Positions 12,728 to 17,556 of a stretch of 17,556 bases of DNA are shown in pieces. The notes beneath the pieces are model-generated. The model was not told the origin of the DNA. It saw only the letters and a program-made list of their open reading frames with translations, and did not search any database. A program made the position numbers and the translations under genes. Location of the stretch: contig USIO01000030.1 in NCBI GenBank assembly GCA_900554815.1, positions 1-17,556 of the forward strand. The letters run 5' to 3'. The stretch comes from an uncultured Clostridium sp. Its GTDB lineage: Bacteria > Bacillota > Clostridia > TANB77 > CAG-508. How positions within the stretch are numbered: the stretch's first letter is position 1; each line of letters begins with the position of its first letter.

Positions 12728-14221
12728 TTAAGCACTTATTGGCGTAAGTGCTTTTATTTTTCGCCTAATTATCTTCTTTCCTGTATATCCTGCTTTTTTC
12801 TTATTTTCAGTATTTACAGTATTCGTAGTAGTTGTATTATCCATACCTTTACTCTCATATAATTTGTCAAATACTTCTTTGTTTGCTTTTGCATTTGCCT
12901 TATTAAATTCTTCTTTCTTTCTCTTGTCAGAGATATAAATATAATAAAAATCTGTTGTTTCAAAATCAGCATGTCCCATTATCTCCCTTAAAACTTCTTT
13001 ATCCATACCGTTTTCGCTCATTAAAGTAGCAAAAGAATGTCTAAAACCATATACTGTCATATGTTCTAAATTATATTTTTTTATTATAGATTTTAATTTT
13101 TTGTCTAGCCTTTCAGGTAAGTATGGCGTACCAATAGTATTTAAAAAAACATGTTCCTTTGATGGATCAAACTTTTTATGCTCTTTTTCTCTTAATTCTT
13201 TTCTTTCTTTGTATATAGCTTTGAGCATTTTCTTTAATCTACTACTCATAGGTATTTCTCTATAACTTTCGTCTGTTTTTAATTCATCATCTATATATTC
13301 ATGACCAATGATATTAAATTCTTCATCATATATTGTAATGTCTTTATGAGCATTACCTACATAAATCATATCTTGGTCAAATAGAATGTTTGAAAGTAAT
13401 AAACCACAACCTTCTTCTGGTCTCATACCTGTTTGTAATAAAGTAGCAAATAATTTACAAAATTCTCTACCATCGTTTTCTAAAATATCTAGCCATATTG
13501 GTTGTCTATCTGCTGGAAGATATACTAATTTAGTCTTTTTTGACCTCTTTTTCTTTGGGAATTTTAATTCAAAATCAGGTATTTCTTTTATTAAATCTCT
13601 TTTTTTAGCATATTGTAATATTTGCCTTATCATTAGGAAAACATCTTTTGCAGCACGAGGATAGACTTTACGAAGATTTGAAACATATTCTTCAACTATT
13701 TCTTTTGTCATTTCTGGAACTGTATATTGTGCAAAATTTTCCTTTATATGCTTTTTTAGTGTATAAGCATATGTTTCCACAGTTTTAGGACTTATTGTTT
13801 TTCCACTACTGGGATTTACATATTCCTTTTTATAATTTAGCCACATTACTGCAAAATCATAAAAATTTATACAAGAATGTAGTCCTTTATGCAATATCAC
13901 ATCTTCTTTTGCATCTCTATATTCAGAGAAACTTTTTAAGTTTTCCTCGCAGTCATCAGAAAATACACTTTCCTCCACAATTTCATAATTTTGCTTTACA
14001 ATATAAGTGTCTATAATTAACTGTGCTAACCTTTTTCTTGCAATTTCTTCTGTTGTTCCTGACCTTGATAATCTAGGATTTTTTTCTGCTCCTTTCTTTA
14101 ATTCTAATCTGATTCTTGCTTCAAAACTGTTGCCTCTTTTTCTTACTGTTACTGTCCCTTTTTCAGCTTTTCCATTGTTTTTATTACTTTTTATAACAAC
14201 TTTACTATTTATCTTTTCCAT
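12728..14221 (-). CDS. int: Tyrosine recombinase/integrase of the integrated element
   Basis: 497 residues. An N-terminal arm-binding-type region (GTVTVRKRGNSFEARI, about 22-37) is followed by a SAM-like core-binding domain (about 118-215) and a catalytic domain. Catalytic residues are Arg267 (TGMRPEE), Lys315 (LKTDESYREIP), Arg394 in YGFRHSFAT, His417 (MGHADFETT) and the nucleophile Tyr427 (second Tyr of FYYIY). In the HxxR box the His is Tyr391, a known tolerated variant. It would catalyse integration and excision at tRNA-Arg. AAGGAG about 9 bases before the ATG fixes the start. A terminator separates it from xis upstream. The C-terminal 50 residues are basic and Thr/Asn-rich. Confidence 0.93.
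   Translation of the reverse strand: MEKINSKVVIKSNKNNGKAEKGTVTVRKRGNSFEARIRLELKKGAEKNPRLSRSGTTEEIARKRLAQLIIDTYIVKQNYEIVEESVFSDDCEENLKSFSEYRDAKEDVILHKGLHSCINFYDFAVMWLNYKKEYVNPSSGKTISPKTVETYAYTLKKHIKENFAQYTVPEMTKEIVEEYVSNLRKVYPRAAKDVFLMIRQILQYAKKRDLIKEIPDFELKFPKKKRSKKTKLVYLPADRQPIWLDILENDGREFCKLFATLLQTGMRPEEGCGLLLSNILFDQDMIYVGNAHKDITIYDEEFNIIGHEYIDDELKTDESYREIPMSSRLKKMLKAIYKERKELREKEHKKFDPSKEHVFLNTIGTPYLPERLDKKLKSIIKKYNLEHMTVYGFRHSFATLMSENGMDKEVLREIMGHADFETTDFYYIYISDKRKKEEFNKANAKANKEVFDKLYESKGMDNTTTTNTVNTENKKKAGYTGKKIIRRKIKALTPISA
12730..12760 (+). terminator. Plus-strand terminator for tRNA-Arg, inside the integrase 3' end
   Basis: AAGCACTTA (12730-12738) and TAAGTGCTT (12745-12753) flank TTGGCG and are followed by TTATTTTT on the plus strand. 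On the minus strand the same bases encode the last integrase residues and its TAA. Confidence 0.75.
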
Positions 14222-14253
14222 TCTTTATTTCTCCTTCCGAATGGTTTAAGATA

Positions 14254-14301
14254 AACAAAAAAGATTTATTATAAAACTGTTCAAATTATATAATAAATCT
14301 T
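14254..14301 (-). terminator. Terminator between xis and int
   Basis: On the minus strand AAGATTTATTATA and TATAATAAATCTT (14289-14301 and 14261-14273) form a perfect 13-base AT-rich stem followed by TTTTGTTT. It lies downstream of the xis stop (14327) and upstream of the int start (14221), so it could limit int expression from the upstream operon. Confidence 0.6.
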
Positions 14302-14326
14302 CTATAAAAATCAATGTTATTAGCAG

Positions 14327-14533
14327 TTAATATTTCCCGTATGTACCATAGTTATTATCAAACCATTCTTGCAATTTTGCACCATTAATTATGATTTTTC
14401 TTTTAAAACGAATTGCTGGAAAACCTGGAACAGTTACAAGTTTTAACATTAGATTTCTTCCTATTCCCAACTGTTTTCTCGCTTCATCAACACTAATACC
14501 AAACCTCATTGTTTCTTCAATATTATTTTGCAT
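14327..14533 (-). CDS. xis: Excisionase-like small HTH protein
   Basis: About 68 residues from the ATG at 14533. A frame upstream to a GTG at 14548 is open but less likely. The winged-helix fold of Tn916-type Xis is suggested by ISVDEARKQLGIGRNLMLKL (HTH) and by the wing FKRKIIINGAKLQEWFDNN. It would bind the element ends and direct the integrase toward excision. The start overlaps the preceding gene's stop by about 11 bases, which indicates coupling. Confidence 0.82.
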   Translation of the reverse strand: MQNNIEETMRFGISVDEARKQLGIGRNLMLKLVTVPGFPAIRFKRKIIINGAKLQEWFDNNYGTYGKY

Positions 14534-14744
14534 TAGTATCACACTCACTTTTAGCTTGGGCTAATTTATTTCTTGCCCAATCTTGTGCATTGGCGACACT
14601 CTCTATAAGATTTCTAGGATATAGCTTAAAGCATTGTTTCATTTCTATTCCTAATGTTACAGGGGTTATTTCACCTTTGTATTTAGAACTTTGCATATAA
14701 TCAAGTGCTACTTGTGCGTATGCAACTGCTTCTTTCTTATTCAT
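14523..14744 (-). CDS. Small conserved element protein, unknown function
   Basis: 73 residues from the ATG at 14744 (MNKKEAVAYAQVALDYM). GGAGGTG lies about 9 bases upstream, so an earlier in-frame ATG at 14762, which would put that site inside the gene, is rejected. It is soluble, helical and has an IEMKQCFKLYPRN segment. I recall similar small proteins next to xis/int in clostridial integrative elements and prophages. The role is not known. Both ends overlap neighbours by 8-11 bases. Confidence 0.72.
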   Translation of the reverse strand: MNKKEAVAYAQVALDYMQSSKYKGEITPVTLGIEMKQCFKLYPRNLIESVANAQDWARNKLAQAKSECDTNAK

Positions 14745-14988
14745 TATTACTTGCACCTCCATTTACATAGTTTTCAAATAAATGAACTGCATTTTCCCAA
14801 TTTATAAGAGAGCCTTGTTTTAATTGCATTTCAACTTTTTCTACATATTTGTATTCTTTTTTTGTTCTAATGCAAATTTCTAATTTTTTACCATCATCTC
14901 CTGAATAGTGTATTTCTGCAAATACTTTGTCTTGTTTTTCATTTAGCTCATCTGCGAGTTTAATAAGTTTTAACAAATGTTTTTCCAT
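14737..14988 (-). CDS. Small conserved element protein, unknown function
   Basis: 83 residues. A helical N-terminus (LLKLIKLADELNEKQDKVF) is followed by beta-rich KKLEICIRTKKEYKYVEKVE and a helical end (WENAVHLFENYV). There is no signal or membrane segment. AAGG lies about 10 bases before the ATG. The stop overlaps the next gene's start (ATGAATAA). Proteins of this look occur in clostridial mobile elements. No function is assigned. Confidence 0.72.
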   Translation of the reverse strand: MEKHLLKLIKLADELNEKQDKVFAEIHYSGDDGKKLEICIRTKKEYKYVEKVEMQLKQGSLINWENAVHLFENYVNGGASNNE

Positions 14989-15018
14989 AAATTCATACCT
15001 TTTGCAAATAGAATTTGC

Positions 15019-15441
15019 TTACCTTTCCTTAATATATTTTGGTACATCTGCGGCACGACCTAAACTTTCATCAAACTCGTACCTATGTTTTGAAGGGTTA
15101 TATTTATAAGCACTTGTATTCCATTTTCGGTAATTTTCATCTGTTAATTTCTTTGATTTAGATAATTCAATAGATGCTTGTATATGTTGCGATTGAACAA
15201 ACTCATAATTATCTTCTATTCTTTTGTTTTCTCTTTTTTGCTTAATAAAATTATTTTGAGCCAACTTTCTTTTTTCTTTTGATTTTTCTTTTCTAAAATT
15301 TTTTTCTTCCTTATACCTGGAATCTATTTTTATAACTTTTGTTACATAAGCAGAAGTTACACTTGTTTTTTCTGCTATTTCTTTCACTTTTAAATGTTCA
15401 ATATAAAACAGGTTAAGTATTTTATCTTTTTGGGTTTCCAT
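15019..15441 (-). CDS. HTH-containing DNA-binding protein of the element
   Basis: 140 residues. Residues 13-37 (IEHLKVKEIAEKTSVTSAYVTKVIK) form a helix-turn-helix like that of sigma-70 region 4 or phage regulators. A long, very basic helical linker (about 40-75) follows, then a conserved-looking tail with RKWNTSAYKYNPSKHRYEF and a final ADVPKYIKER. AAGGTGG stands 6-7 bases before the ATG. It is probably a regulator or accessory recombination factor of the element. Confidence 0.75.
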   Translation of the reverse strand: METQKDKILNLFYIEHLKVKEIAEKTSVTSAYVTKVIKIDSRYKEEKNFRKEKSKEKRKLAQNNFIKQKRENKRIEDNYEFVQSQHIQASIELSKSKKLTDENYRKWNTSAYKYNPSKHRYEFDESLGRAADVPKYIKER

Positions 15442-15516
15442 GTAATACCACCTTGTATTTTTTATTGGTTAATTTTTTGTCGACACTTTTTAGATATGAT
15501 AAGACTATTAGAGAAA

Positions 15517-15687
15517 CTATTTAATCTCTAATTCTTTCATTTTTTTAGCAAAGGCATCTTGTCTTTTTTTCTTTTCTTTTAGCTCTTTATGTAATCGATA
15601 TTTTAATTTTAGTTTTGGTAGTAAAATATCAAATACAAAAAGCAGTACTACAAGGGATATTCCTAATAATAGACATCTGACAAACAT
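15517..15687 (-). CDS. Small single-span membrane protein (56 residues)
   Basis: One N-terminal membrane helix (residues 4-23, LLLGISLVVLLFVFDILL) is followed by a highly charged amphipathic tail (KYRLHKELKEKKKRQDAFAK). AAAGGAG lies 12 bases upstream of the ATG. Topology should be a short outside end and a cytoplasmic coiled tail. It lies in the same direction as the element's recombination genes. Function unknown. Confidence 0.6.
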   Translation of the reverse strand: MFVRCLLLGISLVVLLFVFDILLPKLKLKYRLHKELKEKKKRQDAFAKKMKELEIK

Positions 15688-15719
15688 AATCTATATTTTC
15701 TCCTTTCGTAAATTTAGGT

Positions 15720-15754
15720 AAAGGACAGATAAGAGCTAGTCCAACCTGTCCTTT
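15720..15754. repeat. Hairpin between the HTH_16 gene and the small membrane protein
   Basis: AAAGGACAG (15720-15728) and CTGTCCTTT (15746-15754) form a perfect 9-base stem. There is no clear T tract on either strand, so it may be an attenuator or RNA processing element rather than a terminator. A second inverted pair (TATAGTG and CACTATA, about 15761-15794) lies next to it. Confidence 0.45.
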
Positions 15755-15841
15755 GTTTAATATAGTGCTTCCTAAAATTTGCCCTTCACTATATATACAG
15801 TGAGTAAGTCAGCAAAATTCTCCCCTAAATTTCAAAAAATT

Positions 15842-16021
15842 TTAAAATTTATAATTTTTTATTCCTTCGATCAGCTTTAAAATAATAAACTGATATCTGT
15901 CTTCGTCCCCAAAACTATACCTTTTAAGCATTTTCTTTTTTCTTTCAATAATTTCTAACATTGCCATATCATCACCTGTCTGCGCCATTTTTCCTAATTC
16001 ATATAAACTTTTATTTTTCAT
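15842..16021 (-). CDS. HTH_16-type protein, Tn916 orf8-like
   Basis: 59 residues. The sequence KMAQTGDDMAMLEIIERKKK then YSFGDEDRYQFIILKLIEGI has the pattern of sigma-like region 2 helices seen in the HTH_16 family of conjugative-transposon proteins (GDEDxxQxxxLKLIExI). GGAGG is 9 bases before the ATG and lies inside the end of the sigma-like gene, which it overlaps by 11 bases. It probably works with the sigma-like factor upstream in controlling element transcription. Confidence 0.78.
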   Translation of the reverse strand: MKNKSLYELGKMAQTGDDMAMLEIIERKKKMLKRYSFGDEDRYQFIILKLIEGIKNYKF

Positions 16022-16418
16022 TTTCAGAACCCTCCTTAAAATATTTCTTTAATTTGTTAATTGCCCTGATTTTAATTTTACTAACTGTTTTTGAATATAC
16101 TTCTAATATTTCTGCTGCTTCTTTTTGTGAAAGTTCTTCATCATAGAGTAAAAAAATAACTGCCTGCTCAATAGCAGACAGCGACTTTAAGGCACTTTTT
16201 AATTGTAGTGATACATCCACATCATCTGTACTTAAAAAACTAGAATTTAAAGTAACAAAATCATCCAAAATGGCAGAATAGTCCATATCATTTATCATAA
16301 GTCTTTCTTTATCTATGATATTCATTTGTTTTTTGAAGTAAGTTCTTGCTGATAAAATAATAGTTTTATTTAGGAAACTATCAAACCTTTCTTCCTTGTA
16401 ATCGTTTTCACTTTCCAT
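16011..16418 (-). CDS. Sigma-70-like regulator, Tn916 orf7-like
   Basis: 135 residues from the ATG at 16418. GGGAGG sits 7 bases upstream, so a TTG five codons earlier, which would put that site inside the gene, is rejected. The C-terminal 60 residues match sigma region 4 (LSAIEQAVIFLLYDEELSQKEAAEIL...SKTVSKIKIRAINKLKKY), with an N-terminal helical part (FLNKTIILSARTYFKKQM) like a reduced region 2. It probably activates the element's downstream genes. It is the first gene of the leftward operon and diverges from the repressor gene at 16848. Confidence 0.83.
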   Translation of the reverse strand: MESENDYKEERFDSFLNKTIILSARTYFKKQMNIIDKERLMINDMDYSAILDDFVTLNSSFLSTDDVDVSLQLKSALKSLSAIEQAVIFLLYDEELSQKEAAEILEVYSKTVSKIKIRAINKLKKYFKEGSENEK

Positions 16419-16425
16419 AAGTGTT

Positions 16426-16447
16426 CCTCCCAAATTTTGAATTTGGG
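16426..16447 (-). promoter_or_regulatory. Hairpin overlapping the ribosome binding site of the sigma-like gene
   Basis: On the leftward transcript CCCAAATT, a 3-base loop and AATTTGGG (16429-16447) form a perfect stem. Its last three G are the first three of the GGGAGG ribosome binding site (16426-16431). Folding would partly hide that site. Confidence 0.5.
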
Positions 16448-16524
16448 TTTGATATTCCTATCTAAAAGGAACACAAATTGAAAAATAAAAACCTCCTTCC
16501 CAAAAATATATAAAAAATGAGCCT

Positions 16525-16619
16525 ATTATACCTATTTAGTAATAAAAAACATAATCATTCGTACTTTTAAATAAAATACTCTTTTGTCAAACCAACTTAT
16601 GTTCTTTTAAATAGGTATA
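16525..16619. promoter_or_regulatory. Divergent control region with operator-like inverted motifs
   Basis: TATACCTATTTA (16527-16538) is repeated as its exact complement at 16608-16619. A related site (TATTCCTATCTAAAAGG, from 16453) resembles the right copy extended through AAAAG-AAC. The left copy overlaps a minus-strand TATAAT (16525-16530) that would serve the sigma-like gene. The stretch 16448-16847 holds no other gene. It lies between the XRE repressor and the operon it probably controls. Confidence 0.55.
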
Positions 16620-16847
16620 TAAACCCACAGGAATTATACAAAATCGAAAGTGCAAAATTTGTCGAAAACTGGTGTTACAAAAACCCTTTTGTCATTTTGA
16701 GAAATATTGTGTTTTTTGAAATGCAGTATTTTGTTGTTTTATGTCGTTTTAATGTTCCTATTTGTCATATATTTTGTCAGTAATAAGGAGTGTAATATTC
16801 TTAAAAAGGGCGATAAAATAGTAATAATAGGAATAAGGAGGCTAATT

Positions 16848-17189
16848 ATGGTATTAAATCCATTAGAAATTGGTATAAGAATTAGAAAAATTAGAGAAGA
16901 ATTATACCACGAATCAAGACTGCTTTTTGCAGAGAGGTGTGGCCTAAGTGAAAATCATTTAGGAAAACTAGAAAACGGAACAATTATAATAAGCATAAAG
17001 GCTTTGAACAAAATTTGTACTGCTGCAGGTGTAGATGCAAATTATCTTTTGTATGGAGAATGCAAAAATAAACACTTATCGACTAGGCGAACCATAGATA
17101 ATTTTTTAGATAAGAGTACAAAAAAAGAATTAAAGATGTATCTAAAATTTATTTCAACACTTAAAAGCTACTATTTTGATGAGGACTAG
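16848..17189 (+). CDS. XRE-family transcriptional repressor, Tn916 orf9-like
   Basis: 113 residues. The HTH_3 domain occupies about residues 7-65: IRIRKIREEL, RLLFAERCGLSENHLGKLENG (scaffold and recognition helices), then LNKICTAAGVDANYLLYG. A helical C-terminal part (STKKELKMYLKFI) may dimerise. The start at 16848 is set by AAGGAGG 6 bases upstream. An open frame extends back to 16707, but its extra 47 residues are a hydrophobic translation of the control region without a ribosome binding site. By position it should repress the divergent sigma-like operon and perhaps itself. Confidence 0.87.
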   Translation: MVLNPLEIGIRIRKIREELYHESRLLFAERCGLSENHLGKLENGTIIISIKALNKICTAAGVDANYLLYGECKNKHLSTRRTIDNFLDKSTKKELKMYLKFISTLKSYYFDED

Positions 17190-17217
17190 CAGAAATTTTT
17201 TATTCTGCTAGCTTTTT
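17186..17217 (+). terminator. Terminator of the repressor gene
   Basis: CTAGCAGAA (17186-17194) and TTCTGCTAG (17203-17211) form a 9-base stem followed by CTTTTT. The stem begins at the gene's TAG stop codon. Confidence 0.85.
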
Positions 17218-17287
17218 GTTTGTTGAAAAAAGTATTTCCTTGTGATATATTTCTGCTTGTATAAAACAATAAAGGAGATGCAGAAAA

Positions 17288-17506
17288 ATGAACTTAGGAA
17301 CAGATTTATCAAAAAAAAATCAAGAGGTATTACAAGAAATAGGAATAAAAAGTGAAAATAGGGAATATTCAAAAGAAGAAATTAAATCATTTAGTAATAT
17401 CATAGGAGAACATATTTATAGTCAAAGCTCAAAAAATGGAGATATGGCAAAAGCCCTTACTATATATGGAGATGTATTAAATATTTTTGTAAGAAACGAA
17501 AAATAG
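17288..17506 (+). CDS. Small element protein of unknown function (72 residues)
   Basis: A soluble, helical protein (MNLGTDLSKKNQEVLQEIGI...SNIIGEHIYSQSSKNGDMAK). AAAGGAG lies 10 bases before the ATG. I recall similar short proteins in clostridial integrative elements near the repressor, but no function. It is preceded by a terminator and therefore needs its own promoter between 17218 and 17280, which I could not define. It is followed 21 bases later by another gene. Confidence 0.7.
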   Translation: MNLGTDLSKKNQEVLQEIGIKSENREYSKEEIKSFSNIIGEHIYSQSSKNGDMAKALTIYGDVLNIFVRNEK

Positions 17507-17527
17507 TAATTTGTAAAGGAGGTATTT

Positions 17528-17556
17528 ATGGGAATAGAACATTCGCAAAATTATTT
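17528..17556 (+). CDS. Start of a further element gene (cut by window edge)
   Basis: ATG at 17528 with AAAGGAGG five bases upstream. Only nine codons are visible (MGIEHSQNY). The spacing of 21 bases from the preceding gene indicates co-transcription. The product cannot be identified. Confidence 0.6.

Noticed and set aside
13386..14249. Plus-strand frames opposite the integrase (13386-13664, 13795-14016, 14007-14249)
   Set aside because: They are shadows of the integrase gene.
16707..16847. 47-residue N-terminal extension of the XRE repressor with a membrane-like segment
   Set aside because: The ATG at 16848 has an ideal AAGGAGG. The extension has no ribosome binding site and translates the promoter region.

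Overview
The window looks like a very AT-rich Clostridia-type Bacillota chromosome. The grounds are A/T-biased codon use, strong AGGAGG-type ribosome binding sites, UUG/GUG alternative starts, a short clostridial two-cluster ferredoxin, a prepilin-like N-terminus of the clostridial GITLIALVITII type, a Firmicutes-type tetrahydrofolate (THF) riboswitch, and a Tn916-like regulatory cassette. No species can be named from the sequence alone.

Layout. 1-1178: the start of a prepilin-like gene (minus strand), a stand-alone structured RNA candidate with its own promoter and terminator (plus strand, about 486-710), then a ferredoxin gene and a small partner gene (minus). 1322-4731: four co-oriented minus-strand genes: an unrecognised 196-residue protein with a UUG start, a secreted DNA/RNA non-specific endonuclease, an unrecognised 142-residue protein and an unrecognised 527-residue protein. 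4934-8189: a graveyard of mobile DNA, with a tyrosine-recombinase C-terminal fragment, an IS481-like element (5955-7137, inverted ends, dead transposase) and a decayed DUF6076-like gene.

8185-11554: a complete folate acquisition operon. A THF riboswitch overlaps the stop codon of the decayed gene. Its expression platform forms two mutually exclusive hairpins, one of which buries the folT ribosome binding site. The operon then encodes the folate-binding S component FolT, one ECF ATPase, the transmembrane EcfT and folylpolyglutamate synthase FolC. Together these would import folate, trap it as polyglutamate and shut off when reduced folate is plentiful. The ATPase has Asn at the H-loop position.

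11555-12167: a region with seven copies of GGGAGTG(AAT) in both orientations around a nearly pure A/T spacer, then terminators and tRNA-Pro(UGG). 12434-12701: a promoter plus 5' half of tRNA-Arg(ACG), followed 152 bases later by a complete tRNA-Arg with a similar promoter. The complete copy abuts the integrase of an integrated element, which makes it the likely left attachment site.

12728-17556 (running off the right edge): the recombination and regulatory end of an integrative element. On the minus strand, from upstream to downstream: a sigma-like factor, an HTH_16-type protein, a small membrane protein, an HTH protein, two small proteins, an excisionase and a 497-residue tyrosine integrase. 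An XRE-type repressor diverges from the sigma-like gene across a control region with 12-base inverted operator-like motifs. This resembles the orf9 / orf7-orf8 / xis-int arrangement of Tn916-family elements. Two small plus-strand genes follow the repressor and the second is cut by the window edge. No CRISPR array was seen. A wholly new system is not demonstrated. The least explained items are the 527-residue protein, the GGGAGTG repeat cluster and the stand-alone RNA.
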